From the NCBI GenBank assembly GCA_002917075.1, contig NTMA01000052.1, forward strand, positions 1 through 64,000: a DNA stretch of 64,000 bases. Direction: 5' to 3'. Numbering within the stretch: the stretch's first letter is position 1; each line of letters opens with the position of its first letter. This document shows, in pieces, positions 10,772-21,521 of the stretch. The DNA comes from Hawksworthiomyces lignivorus (Eukaryota > Ascomycota > Sordariomycetes > Ophiostomatales > Ophiostomataceae). Below the pieces are notes generated by a model. That model was not told the DNA's origin, searched no databases, and worked only from the letters and a program-made list of their open reading frames with translations. Position numbers and translations under genes: made by a program.

Positions 10772-11206
10772 ATGGGGAAAGCCATCTTAGTCATCAACGG
10801 ACCAAATCTGAATCTCCTCGGTACCAGAGAGCCACACATTTACGGGCACACGACTCTTGCTGATGTGGAAGCCAGCGCCAAAAAGCAGGCCAAGAGTGCC
10901 GGTGCATCCCTAGAAACCTTTCAGTCGAACCATGAGGGTGGTATCATCGACCGGCTTCATGCCGCCCGCGACAACATCGACGTCGTGATTATTAACCCCG
11001 GTGCCTTTACCCACACCAGCGTCGCCATCCGCGATGCCCTTATCGGTGTCTCAATCCCATTTATTGAGCTTCACATTAGCAACGTCCATGCGCGTGAGAG
11101 CTTCCGTCACCACAGCTACCTGAGCGACAAGGCCGCTGCTATCATCGTCGGTTTCGGCGTGCACGGATACAAATACGCCATTGACTATGCCATCAACCAC
11201 ATGTGA
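10772..11206 (+). CDS. Type II 3-dehydroquinate dehydratase (catabolic)
   Basis: Complete 144-residue single-exon enzyme converting 3-dehydroquinate to 3-dehydroshikimate, the QutE/Qa-2 class. It begins [20 protein letters not shown]. The flexible active-site loop carries Arg19 and the catalytic Tyr24 (EPHIYG). Asn75 and His81 lie in [10 protein letters not shown], and His101 in ELHISN. Length equals the usual ~145-150 residues. Start chosen at 10772 (AAAATGG context); an upstream in-frame extension has no homologous content. In quinate-using fungi this gene sits beside quinate dehydrogenase, as here. High confidence in the enzyme class; cluster role inferred. Confidence 0.93.
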   Translation: MGKAILVINGPNLNLLGTREPHIYGHTTLADVEASAKKQAKSAGASLETFQSNHEGGIIDRLHAARDNIDVVIINPGAFTHTSVAIRDALIGVSIPFIELHISNVHARESFRHHSYLSDKAAAIIVGFGVHGYKYAIDYAINHM

Positions 11207-11782
11207 TTTGACCAATCGGTCAACACAGCCGATAGATATGGACTCATGATGAAAGAAAGAGGGCAGCAGGCCGTAGATACATACTGACCTAGAAAAAAAA
11301 CAGTGCTCCATAATATTTTCAGTGGCAGAATAGGGCAGATCTGCGAATGCGAGGGCATCACTCAAATAAGCTGTAAATAAATGCAAGAAGAATATATTGA
11401 AGAAACCATGCAGCACTATGTCTACATAGGTATATTGGACAAGCTCTTGCTTCTCCAACATTATACATTGTGCACCACTGGGTAAAATCATTTTTAAGGT
11501 TAACAAAGTTATAGCGTACGTAATATTATTCGCGAACGGCCACAATCTCTAATTGGAGTCCTTTTACATACCGCTAGAATGGGTCTCGGTATAAGCTCCC
11601 CACCTCCCCGGACCGGTCATCTATACAGCCCCGCATGAAAGAACCGGTAGAAGTCAAAGCCGAAGTAATTGATTGTATATTATTGTAGCTGTCTCGGGAC
11701 AGCCAGATATTGTTCTTTAATATCTGAATGGTCTGGCACTAACAGAGCAAATTAATGTAACACACGACCAATTCGCGATAGC
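11207..11782. promoter_or_regulatory. Intergenic region upstream of the type I dehydroquinase
   Basis: About 580 bases with no convincing gene. A 164-codon open frame on the minus strand overlaps the end of the type II dehydroquinase and lacks a known domain, so it is treated as a shadow. Confidence 0.4.
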
Positions 11783-12889
11783 ATGGCTTCGAAATCTTGT
11801 CAGACTTTTGACATAGTGTCTGATAATTTTGCCAAGAACAGGCAAACTTTTATCATTCCGTTGACTTTCAACAACGTTAGAGATGCGGAAACAATTATTA
11901 CAAGGATTGGGTACGGCGGTGACTTATGGGAGTTGAGAGTTGATCTGCTCAGTCCGGCACCATTGCAGGCGAATGAAACAAACCTGCCTTCGTTGTCTTA
12001 TGTCAAAGATCAGCTGAACGCATTGCAGTCCATGTCACCTTTGCCTATTCTCTTCACCATCCGGACTAAATCGCAAGGTGGCAAATTCCCCGATGAGTGC
12101 AGCATAGAAGCACTAAACCTTATGTTGATGGCCGTTGAGTGTGGAGTTGCTTACCTTGATGTCGAGATCGAGTGGCCCGAGTCGTTACGAAGAGCTATAT
12201 CAGAAAGAAAAAGTGTCTCAAAGATTGTAGCATCATATCATAGCTGGACGGGCAAGGTTGCGTGGACGAGCCAGGAACTAAAAGAAAAGTTTGACGCTGC
12301 AGATGCGTTTGGAGGTGAGTCACGTCTGCTTCGGGGGGCGTGGTATACCCTATCATTGTATCATATCCTTTGCTGACCAGCAGCTGAAGACATAATCAAG
12401 CTGAGTATCTTGTCCGCTGCAATCGAGGACTGCGCCGAACTAGCTCTTTTCGTTCGCGACCATAAATCCAAGCACACAAAACCGCTTCTTGCAGTAGGAA
12501 TGGGAGCCAATGGGCAGCTGTCGCGCATCATCAGCCCCATCTCCCTTGTCACTCACCCTCTCATCCCGTTCCCATCAGCGCCAGGGCAGCTAAGCCTGGC
12601 GCAGGTCCATCAAGCGCGCCATCTCATCGGACTGTTGTCGAAGAAAGAGTATATTGTGGCTGGAGGGGCGCACACGGCAAGAGCTGCTGCCGTAGCACTC
12701 GAAGCTGCGTTTGTCGAGCTTGGTTACCCGTACAGCTGCAAGACCAGTACAAGCGCGTCTGACTCCATTCTGGACACCACAGCTATGGAGACCAAGAAAG
12801 ATATAATATCAGCAGTATCTAAGGCATTTAGTAGCTGCACGGGAAGAGCGGCCCCGCTGTCGGTCATTGATGACAGCCTCAAACTATAG
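11783..12889 (+). CDS. AROM-derived type I 3-dehydroquinase with decayed shikimate-dehydrogenase remnant
   Basis: Two exons (11783-12314 and 12384-12889; an alternative acceptor at 12380 adds one Ala), about 345 residues. The N-terminal ~220 residues match the type I dehydroquinase domain of pentafunctional AROM: TFIIPLTFNNVRDA, the ELRVD substrate strand, the general-base His at about 153 (ASYHSW), and the Schiff-base Lys at about 183 (EDIIKLS). The domain ends GMGANGQLSRI. The AROM-like linker (HPLIPF..APGQLS) leads into the first part of a shikimate-dehydrogenase domain that lacks the SxS motif (VAGGAHTARAAAV where AROM has a GxPISxSxSP-type motif) and stops after about 110 residues, before any cofactor fold. 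So this is a duplicated AROM C-terminal fragment. QutR-type repressors also derive from AROM, so a regulatory role is possible, but retained catalytic residues favour enzyme activity. Confidence 0.8.
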
Positions 12890-13756
12890 TTGCAGCATGC
12901 AAGGAAGCCATAGGCACTATTCAGTAATGATGGCTTGAGCTGCGTCGAACTCGCAAGGTTAGCAAGAAGATAGAGCGGCTGTGCAGGCCAACGTCGGATA
13001 GCCGCCTGTTACAGAGAAAATAGTCTTTGCTGGAAGTGGTCATGATAACAAGGTCCTACCCCTTCATAGAACTAGGTTAGCTGAACGAACTAGATGAACC
13101 AGCCAATGAATGCGTAAGATCTGGTAAGGTGCTCCCTGGACTTGTCTGTGTTTGGGTTGCCCGTCTGGCTCGCGGCTTCTGCGTTTAGTCACTTGCCCCT
13201 ACTTAGGCGAAGCGCTTGTGGAAAGGTAGGATGGGTGGCACAAGGTACGATCACAAATGTTCATCAACGACCATCCATTCCGTGATATGAACTTCTTGTG
13301 GCTATCGTATCCTCAAAATCGAATAGTACCAATTCTTGACAGACAATTTTAAGCTTTGTCCTGAAAATTTCAAGTATTTGTATAACAAACTTTCTGTGAC
13401 TTCTCATGCCTATATAACTTTCGAAACGAAATCACCCATTCCGTCTTAGAATAATCTGCCAGGGGCCCTTGATAACTCTATCTCATGATGCAAAAGGGAC
13501 ATCCTTGCCACCAGCGGCCTACTACTAGCCAGCTAAATATATATATAAAAAAAATCTCTCAATGAACCGACCTGTTCCTGTATCTTCCAAGGAAATTGGC
13601 AGGTGAATACCTTAAAACGTAAATTTAAAACTCAACCTTACTCGTCAACTTGAAATCATTTCCATATTTATTTTCCGTATCTCACCGCCTCGAACGAGCT
13701 CAGCAAGATTTCGTTTACTTAGGGGTTCTATGACATACCTAAGAGAAACTCTGCAT
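12890..13756. other. Intergenic region
   Basis: About 870 bases between convergent genes (the dehydroquinase on + and a C2H2 regulator on -). No coding, RNA or repeat feature recognised. Confidence 0.4.
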
Positions 13757-14830
13757 TTAGTTCTCCAAATATGGTCCGATGGTCCGGTCGCCATCATTCC
13801 AGACTAGACCTCCCATGCCGTCAGCGTAAATTGGAGCAAACGGCTGTAATTCATGCCGGGGGTTAAGCCCAAGGATTGATTGCGATATCGAATTGGGATC
13901 CAACAGAGTCAGTGGCAGTAGCGACGGCTGCGTTACGGGTGCAGAGAGCGTCTCCTTCGTCGGTGAAATCAACACACTGGGCATACACGAATTATTGTTT
14001 ATTGGTAGAGCTTTCCCTGACCAAGAGCCGTCGCGGATGGCCTCTTTCAGCTTCCCAACAAGGGTAGACAGGATCGTAGACACCAAGTTGGGCAGCTGAG
14101 AGTAAGCTGCCACTGCATTCATATCAATGGGTTGTGCCATGAGAGCTTCAGAGATGATCTCTGCCTGGTGCTCCTGCCAGAAGCTCTGCAGCACGCCCGC
14201 AACTTCTTCCATCATGGTCATCCGGTATGGCGATGCTGGCGGCGGCACGCTATCGAAAAGAATCACCCATATCAGGAACCACAGACCTTCGTCCGAGCCT
14301 TTCACGCGGACCCGCAATTCTTCTTGCTTATTGGGCGGGATCGAGCCTGTGGAGGGGCCGTCGTTTTTGCACGGCGAACATTCCATGCATTCTCGCAGGC
14401 GGATGTGCTTGTCGCGAAGGTGGATATCTGAGAATCCTTCGTAGCAGACAGGACAGTAGATGGAGGACTGGTAGTGCTTGCGCTGGAGGTGCTGTTTGAC
14501 GTCTTGGATGCGCTTCAGGTTGAAATACATGCAGTCTTTGTGGTGGATGGGGTCTCTCTTAAAAAACGGACAAGCAAAAGAACGCATCACATCATCTGCC
14601 CCAGGCCGAGGGCGTTTCCGCTCTTGGATCCCATATTGGAAGCATGTCGCCCCATTAATTTTTTCGTCCTCATCGATGCTGGCCTCTTGCTTACGCTTGC
14701 TCTCTTGCTTCTTCGGACTCGACTGCCTCTGCATCTTAGTCGGCGAGGACTCGTTTGTCCAACCCAGCTTGGCTGGGGCAAGACCATCGAAATCCACGCT
14801 GGTATTAGAATCATCGTTGTAATAATTCAT
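13757..14830 (-). CDS. Fungal C2H2-type zinc-finger regulator, paralogue 1
   Basis: Single-exon 357-residue protein. A basic, Ser/Lys-rich N-terminus (KKQESKRKQE) precedes a fungal-specific paired Cys/His module: FACPFFKRDP, a Cys eight or so residues on, then DVKQHLQRKH, YCPVC, and finally RDKHIR with a closing Cys (about residues 84-150). This is the 'CPFFK...HLxRKH...YCPxC...DxHIRxxxC' arrangement common in sordariomycete nuclear proteins. The 'LWFLIWVILF....PPPASPY' segment that follows is also characteristic. Role presumed transcriptional. It is the first of three related genes within 7 kb and the most canonical of them. Confidence 0.78.
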   Translation of the reverse strand: MNYYNDDSNTSVDFDGLAPAKLGWTNESSPTKMQRQSSPKKQESKRKQEASIDEDEKINGATCFQYGIQERKRPRPGADDVMRSFACPFFKRDPIHHKDCMYFNLKRIQDVKQHLQRKHYQSSIYCPVCYEGFSDIHLRDKHIRLRECMECSPCKNDGPSTGSIPPNKQEELRVRVKGSDEGLWFLIWVILFDSVPPPASPYRMTMMEEVAGVLQSFWQEHQAEIISEALMAQPIDMNAVAAYSQLPNLVSTILSTLVGKLKEAIRDGSWSGKALPINNNSCMPSVLISPTKETLSAPVTQPSLLPLTLLDPNSISQSILGLNPRHELQPFAPIYADGMGGLVWNDGDRTIGPYLEN

Positions 14831-16814
14831 TTATTGGTAAGCTTTTGAATAAATATCTTTAGACGCAGATTTTCCACGATTAGACTTTAGATGCCTCCTC
14901 ACGATGTGAATGAATCCTTGGTGTGAGATGCAATACACGGGCTATGAGGAGTTTTGTCGCCCGAAAATTTGCCTCGAAACTACCTCGAAATTCGCCCTGA
15001 AAATGAACGTGGAAGATGGGTGGCCAAACTGACCACAGAATTGGATTGCTGCCCAAAGAATGCGCAAGTGAGAAAAATGAGGCGTGTCAATGACGAAAGC
15101 CAAACAAATGTTGAACTTCGGGAGTCGCGGCGCCACCCCACGGGGTGTGGACGTAGCTGGTGAGCTGGCTGGCCGACGTCGCGGGAACGCCAGGCAGAGG
15201 AAGTAGATCTATTCAAATGTTGAAGATGAAGAGAATGGTGGAAATTGACATGAAGAGCGGCCACTGAAATGCCTCAACTCTGACGAACAAAGGTATTCTT
15301 CATAGCCCCACTTCTGTTCCACCGACGCCCCGGACCGCAGTGGTGGAATAGAGGGGCTCTCTCCGCATCAAACAGACGGCATTCTTCAGCATAGCGACTA
15401 CAATACAAGCAGTGGAGCTTGCGGCCCTCTGCTCAAGACTTTTTAGTGCATATCTCTTTTCTTTTTCTTTTTCCTATTCTTTTTCTTTTTCTTTTTTTAT
15501 CCAAACAAATTTTTCTTTCTTTCTTTTTGCGCCGAACTAGACAGTTAAGCCATGATCCCAATCTAAGCCTTTTAAACCTGTCAATCTAGTAGGTTTCTGC
15601 ACGAAGCTCCTAGAACGCCGTAGGACTCCTATGGTTGTTTCACCAGTCTCTAAAGACTTGCCGTGGAAAAGAAATTATTGCCCAATTCGCGATCGTAGCA
15701 CTATTTCACACGTTGTCACGCCTTGTTGGGCTCTGTGCGCGGTCACTCTCCGCACAATTGACAGCCATGCTTGCACCGCATAAAGAGCCGGCTCGCCGCA
15801 GAGCACTGTCCGGGGTGGGCAGAGACTGCGAGCCGAAAATGTGCAGCACCTCTTGGATAACCAGCCCTCCGTCTTGAAGCCACATCTGCAGCCGTCCGTC
15901 TTCAAGGCTGCGAGATGTCAGCAAGAGACGTTGCGCGAAGGGCATTTTTTAGCTTACTCTTCGTGAGAAGGAGTCTTCTGAGTAGTGCCGGCCATATCAG
16001 ACTATGAAATGCCGTATTGAAAACAGCCCTTTGGTATATAGCGAGCTGCGAGGCCAGGCGATGGGGAATGCGAGCAGTGGTTGAAACTGCCTGTTGGCCA
16101 TTTTAAAAGGGGCAGAGCAAAGTACACCATTTTGTATTTGAGCAATTGTCACGTCCCCACAGACTTCTCAACTGTTTTTTTCTAAATCCTCTCTTCTGAA
16201 ATTTGTCGCGGATGCTGTTTGTAACAATTGATCAAAGTCATCTTCTCGCCAACGTCTTTTACCTAGACCTTGTAGCAGTTCAATTGCTAGAGCGGCAGTG
16301 ACCCAATGAGAGACGCAATTCATCGGGCAAATTGGGGGAAATGGGGGTGAAAATACGCCCCACCCCGCCAAAAGCTTCCAACAGTTGTTCAGCAAAAGAT
16401 TCCAACAGCTGTCCAAACTTTGATGTCTGTCACTAGCTGCCACCCTTCCCGCTGTCCCCTTGCGCTAATCCTGTCAGCCCAGCACTTGTCTGGGGAAAGG
16501 AACCTCGACACCATATCGACACAATGGGGGCTCTTCGTAAGGCAGCCCAACGTTACTCAACCTTTTCATCAGGCATGAGCTACGTCGCGATCTCTGTGCA
16601 CGGGTTTTGCCTTCTGTTATACTCTGCGCACTACAGAGCAGGGCCAGAAAGAGAGCCTGCGTCGAGATACTTCTGCTCTGACTCGTTCGAGATATTTGTA
16701 CATGCTGCTGCGTGTCGCAACAAGCTTCCGGTTGACCCTTTACCGAGAAACTGCGCACTCTCGCATGCACATGCTCGGCTGACACTTGGAGAATCCATTT
16801 CCGCCAGCTGTAGG
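14831..16814. other. Long intergenic region with pyrimidine tract and imperfect palindrome
   Basis: About 2 kb between two divergent C2H2 regulator genes. It holds an imperfect palindrome at 15304-15323/15342-15358 (AGCCCC...TTCCACC against GGTGGAA...GGGGCT) and a CTTTTT-rich pyrimidine tract at about 15447-15530. Open frames at 15635-15945 have no recognisable domain. An in-frame extension of the downstream gene back to 16524 exists but looks non-homologous. Confidence 0.4.
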
Positions 16815-18362
16815 ATGGATTATTCCGGGCTATCTATGTCCCAGCCTCTTATGCGGTCACAACATGGCCGCAGTAAGATGGCCGGAACGAGTAAGGTGCG
16901 GCCTGACTCCGGCACTGCGCTGGCCCCATCTCATGGCCACGGAGCTTCTGAGGCAGGACCATCGACCAGCAGCGGGGCACCAACACTTGGTGATGACAAT
17001 GAGCCTCACAGCAGCCCGGAAAAGCCCAGGTCAAAGAGGAAATGGAGTGAAAGAAAAGGCAAGGGCTGCAGTAGGAAAGAGGAGAAAGTCAGCACTGGTG
17101 GGGATGCAGACGGCGCAGGGGCAACTCCTCCGCACTTTGTCGACCAGCGCGACAAGAAAAAGTTTGCCTGTCCCTTTTTCAGGTTCAACGCGGAGCGGTA
17201 CAACAGCTGCGCCAGCTTTGACCTAAGAGACTATTCGGCCGTCCGGACCCACCTCAGGAGAAAACACACGGCACCGGACTTTTACTGCCCCTTGTGTTTC
17301 AGCGTCTTCCGAGAAGACCACGAGAAGAGCAACCATATCAATCGCACCAAGGGCAGCGGCTCATGCATACCTGCCACTGGCTATGACATGATCAAAGCCG
17401 ACGAGTGGAAGGATTGCGACGAGGGTAAGACGGACCACTACGGATCCACCAGCGAGGAAAAGTGGAGGTGGCTGTATGGGAAGCTCTTCCGCGGCCATCC
17501 CATACCTCCCCTTGAATCGGTGCATCTCCAGGATCCAGTTACAGAGGCCAAGCTTCTCGTAATCGACGAGCCCACTATCCAATCGGTTCTCGAGAGGCAC
17601 ATGCCGCAAAATCAGCCAGATGCAGAGCAGCTAAGCAGGCTTGTCGCCGAAGCTCTACGGTGTCAGCCTCCCAAGCGCTGCTTATACCGTGTTTCGTTCA
17701 ACTCCGATGAGGCACAGGACAGCAGCACCCAAGGAATACCCGCCGGCTCAAGCAGCCATTTAGAGCTGCTCACTCCAGGGCTACCTCTAGGCACACAGGC
17801 GATCGAGGTAGCCAATGCGGAAGCCGCATTCTTGGAGTGTCTGTCACATCAGCCGGTGTTCGTTGAACAGGGTCACTCACTGTCGTCTTCTGTCATCCAA
17901 GGCCAAGGCATGCTTTACGGCGACGGTACATTTTACCAGCCTCCTATAGAGGGTGGTGTCCATTTCGGCCTAGCAATTGGCCCCAGTCTCAACTCGGAGC
18001 ATGCCTTGCATCTGCCGGCCGGCACTAGCACCGAGAGCACCTTCAAGTCAGCAACGTTCCCGCTGCCAAACATGGCATTCGAAGTTGTATGGAAAAAGAT
18101 GAGAAAATATCCAATTTCACCAAGCAATCCGCACAGCTTCACGTGGGAGGATGCCAGTGAATGCATCGATTTCAACGGCTGGGTTAATCGATGGGGATCG
18201 GGGCCTACCAGGCTAGAAGCGCATATCTCGGTACCAATCAAACAGAGCCACATGGGTCAGTTCAACGATATGGTAGCGGGAAGGTCAGTCGGTCCTATGG
18301 GCTCGCAGATCGCTAATGGTATCGGTGGAGAAGCCGAGTTCACGTCTTCTAGCATGACTTGA
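16815..18362 (+). CDS. Fungal C2H2-type zinc-finger regulator, paralogue 2
   Basis: Single exon; 515 residues from the preferred start at 16815 (MDYSGLSM). An upstream in-frame ATG at 16524 would give 612 residues, but the added part is Cys/aromatic-rich and unlike a regulator. The conserved module lies at about residues 117-185: FACPFFRFNAERY, then VRTHLRRKH, YCPLC, and a degenerated last finger (KSNHINRTKGSGSC). After it comes an EEKWRWLYGKLF segment equivalent to the 'WxxI/LWxxLF' block of the neighbours. The N-terminus is basic and low-complexity (KPRSKRKWSERKGKG), suggesting nuclear targeting. Long C-terminal region without known domain. Likely transcription factor. Confidence 0.75.
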   Translation: MDYSGLSMSQPLMRSQHGRSKMAGTSKVRPDSGTALAPSHGHGASEAGPSTSSGAPTLGDDNEPHSSPEKPRSKRKWSERKGKGCSRKEEKVSTGGDADGAGATPPHFVDQRDKKKFACPFFRFNAERYNSCASFDLRDYSAVRTHLRRKHTAPDFYCPLCFSVFREDHEKSNHINRTKGSGSCIPATGYDMIKADEWKDCDEGKTDHYGSTSEEKWRWLYGKLFRGHPIPPLESVHLQDPVTEAKLLVIDEPTIQSVLERHMPQNQPDAEQLSRLVAEALRCQPPKRCLYRVSFNSDEAQDSSTQGIPAGSSSHLELLTPGLPLGTQAIEVANAEAAFLECLSHQPVFVEQGHSLSSSVIQGQGMLYGDGTFYQPPIEGGVHFGLAIGPSLNSEHALHLPAGTSTESTFKSATFPLPNMAFEVVWKKMRKYPISPSNPHSFTWEDASECIDFNGWVNRWGSGPTRLEAHISVPIKQSHMGQFNDMVAGRSVGPMGSQIANGIGGEAEFTSSSMT

Positions 18363-19401
18363 GACAAGCCTCACCGCCTCGAACTTTGATTTTGGAAGAA
18401 ACAGACAGTTGATGCTGGGCAGTCGAGCAGGGGCGTGGAGACTAACGAGGATGTTGGAACAGGCGTAAGGCGCACTTGTGTTTATTTTCTCGCTGGGGGC
18501 GCCTGTCTTATATACACCTGTCGTTGCTGATGTGCTAGTTTGGTTCCAGGGCGTTTTAAAATTAGACTGAGGCGTTCTGTTGGAGGATCGGGTAATGATA
18601 TTCCGGAGGACTGCACAATTACAGGCTGAGGCGCCAAGCGTGGAGCCAATCACAAGTTAAAAGTACAGAAGACTCATTTATCTTAGCCAATGGGATGTGA
18701 TTCGTTGCATGCCAGTTGCCAAAAGCCGTAGGCGATTCGAATTACTGAACGTGCAGCCAGTCCCCTTGCAAACTCTGTATTATTAGAGACTTGCCGTCTT
18801 CCTTTCAGCAGATGTCTGCCCCAGGCAAACCTACCAATAATAGTCTCCACCCGTCCACTTTGCCTTAGACACTAGACTTATCATCTACACCCCACAGTTG
18901 CGCAGATGCTTTGCACAATTGTGCCAGCACTGCAGTGCCACGCAACATTCAACCCAGTAGCGGGCGCCAAAATTGTACGAACAAAGGCCCGATACGTCAC
19001 ATAGTTGGCGTTGTAGCCCTCTCATACATCCACATGTCCCTAACCGGAAATTCTCCACAGCCTCGTGCGCCGCTTGCAACCCAAAGCTGAGCTGAGCTAG
19101 AGATTTAGGTACGAGCATATGTACCTTTATCACACTAGTTTTAGGCTCAATGACTTGTGCATGCCAATCTCGCCATGTGTACATTACGTAGTGCAAATTC
19201 TATGGCGATATATTGTTCCGAAGGCCTATGTTTATCTTTTATACTTTGCGGAAACTATCACTTTGCGTAGAGCGCGTCGCCACAAATTTTAAATAAATGC
19301 GGTGTGTCCAAGTAATTTCATCGCAACTTGAGAGCTGAAGAGTTAGCGAACGAGGGCGCGTCAATAGGTTCATAAGAGGGGCTAGCACCTCACTGATATA
19401 A
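18363..19401. other. Intergenic region between C2H2 paralogues
   Basis: About 1 kb without a recognisable gene; short frames on both strands lack domains. Confidence 0.4.
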
Positions 19402-20544
19402 GTGCCAAAGAGCACAGTCCCGGCAGAAGATATGGTACGGCCTCGGAAAAAGAAGTCCGTTCTAACACGAGATAAAGACACATATGCGGATGGCAGCATG
19501 TACAATGGGTCAGAGCATTTATCTGCCAAGAGGAAGCGCCGGCAGCTTGAGAGGGATGAGAACTCTGGCAAAAGAAACTATGAGGAGAGCAGCAGTCGAA
19601 CAGAAGCACTGTTTGAAAACGGCCATGACGGAGACGACACGGACCCCAGTCCCGACCCTAGCAGCGGCTCCAGCACAACGGTGTCACTACCAGGCCAGTC
19701 TGACGACACAAGGCAGGTCATAAACCGCTTTATCGACTGGGTGTTCCCGCTGCTCGTGCAGTGGATGGACTCGGCGCACTACATTTGCCCGCCCGACTAC
19801 AGGGTGCCGCCACGGAAGAGAACGAAGCGGGCAGACGGAGCTCCGCCGCGGGCCGTCTTCGTCGAGACGGAAGACCCAATAGACCCATCTACCGTGCTCA
19901 TACTGCGCGTCGATGGCTACTTTCCTCTAGCATGCCCATTCTTTGCCGCGCGACCCGGACGCCACGAATCCTGTGCATTGTTTCACGACCTGCGCTGCAT
20001 CGCCGACGTCTTCCGCCACCTCGGTGCCTGCCACCGCACGCCCGCCTACTGCCCCATCTGTGGGCGTGTCTTCGATGCCGACTCTGTTCGTGACCGGCAT
20101 ATTCGTGCCGCATCGTGCACACGTCGGGACCTTTCCGGCATCGCATGGGGCGTCGCGCCGCTGCAGCTCAAGAAGATGATCAAGCACGACGACCGCAACC
20201 AGCGCGAGGAGGACCGCTGGCGCCGCATCTACAAGCAGGTGTTTCCAACGGCAGCACGGCCGAGCCGCTCGGCCGCATACGTCGATCACGGTCTGCCGCT
20301 CACGGTATCGATGGCTCGGGATTATTGGGACGCATACGGCCAGCAGAGGGTAGAGGAATATCTCGCACAGCAAGGCTTGTCAGGTGGTAAGGGGTTCGTA
20401 GGAGAGGACCTCGCAGCGATTCATAAATTTGCGAGGCCAGAACTAATACAGCGTGTTATTGTAGGAGCCCAGAGTGACAAGTCGTGTCAGGGAGTGCAGG
20501 ACGATGAGGCGGGATGGCAAATTGTGGACCCAGAGCAGGAATAA
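19402..20544 (+). CDS. Fungal C2H2-type zinc-finger regulator, paralogue 3
   Basis: Single exon, 380 residues (a second in-frame ATG at 19432, MVRPRKKKS, is an equally plausible start). Basic N-terminus with AKRKRRQLER. The module spans about residues 176-243: LACPFFAARPGRH, then DVFRHLGACH, YCPIC, and RDRHIRAASC. The first finger's usual RKH has become ACH. The 'EEDRWRRIYKQVFP' block follows, as in the two sister genes. The 3' half has a high share of G/C-ending codons compared with the AT-rich flanks. Probable nuclear regulator; target unknown. Confidence 0.75.
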   Translation: MPKSTVPAEDMVRPRKKKSVLTRDKDTYADGSMYNGSEHLSAKRKRRQLERDENSGKRNYEESSSRTEALFENGHDGDDTDPSPDPSSGSSTTVSLPGQSDDTRQVINRFIDWVFPLLVQWMDSAHYICPPDYRVPPRKRTKRADGAPPRAVFVETEDPIDPSTVLILRVDGYFPLACPFFAARPGRHESCALFHDLRCIADVFRHLGACHRTPAYCPICGRVFDADSVRDRHIRAASCTRRDLSGIAWGVAPLQLKKMIKHDDRNQREEDRWRRIYKQVFPTAARPSRSAAYVDHGLPLTVSMARDYWDAYGQQRVEEYLAQQGLSGGKGFVGEDLAAIHKFARPELIQRVIVGAQSDKSCQGVQDDEAGWQIVDPEQE

Positions 20545-21521
20545 TGCTTAAGACGCCGTTACTTATAATAAAGTTGTAGAAATTCTTCACTAAAACATCG
20601 CCAATTACTAGATATGAATCTATGCCGTCCCCAACTGAGAGGACACACAGTTCGCTGTGACTATTTAGATTACGGTATTTACGACCGCCACGTACTGTCT
20701 TCATTTGCAAAAGCAAGAATATTTTCCCGCGAAATACCTTGCCTTCTCTTCCCTATTATGTTCCCTCTAATTTTTCTTCTCTTGGCGGAGAAACTAATAA
20801 GCCAATGGGTCTTCAGGACAATATCGGCCCAACCACTTCCACCTTCGGGTGTTTCCAAGAAGTTGAACTGCTGCATTGTCAGCAACTCTATGTATACTCC
20901 CTTGTTAGTTTAGTAGACTTGCGTGACCCAAAGAATTCAATTTATTTAACCACCAAGCTGATTTACCTTGTTTCATCTCCTAAACCGTGTTTCTCTGTTA
21001 ACCGCCCTGCTGCTGTAGCCATGATATTTACAAGACGGTGAATTACGATAAATTAAATATCTTCTCATGACCACATTTCTAGTAATTTGGCACTAGCATG
21101 ACAAGTCTGAGGTACTATTCTTGCGATTTTCGCCTTTTTCCTCTGGTCAATATACTCGGCAACACAATACCTACGCCCTGACCTATATTCTTGGATTAGG
21201 CATGACACTCGCCTTGGTCTATTACTGTTTCAAGTACGTGTAGAATACCATATCCGAAAAAGCAACTAATTCTTTTTGTCTTTCAGATACCGATTTTCGC
21301 AGATACGACAAGTACGAGCAGTTGTTCAGTGCTTACGTGTACTAGCTAAAACGAATCCTTAGATTGATATGGGCAATGGGTGACTGTATGTAGCTAGACA
21401 ATTTGTACCAGAAGTTCAGGACAACACTCCTCGCTATACTGTAACTTCATTTCGAAATGAATCTCTTTGGTGGTTTCATTTTCAGTATTGTTTGCAATAA
21501 GCTCAACCTGTTTGGCTGCTT
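20545..21521. other. Intergenic region
   Basis: About 1 kb of AT-leaning sequence. Frames at 20614-21041 have no recognisable content. It leads into the tandem repeat upstream of the methyltransferase. Confidence 0.4.

Noticed and set aside
16524..16814. 97-codon N-terminal extension of the second C2H2 regulator
   Set aside because: Cys/aromatic-rich text unlike regulator N-termini; downstream ATG at 16815 preferred. RNA evidence could reverse this.
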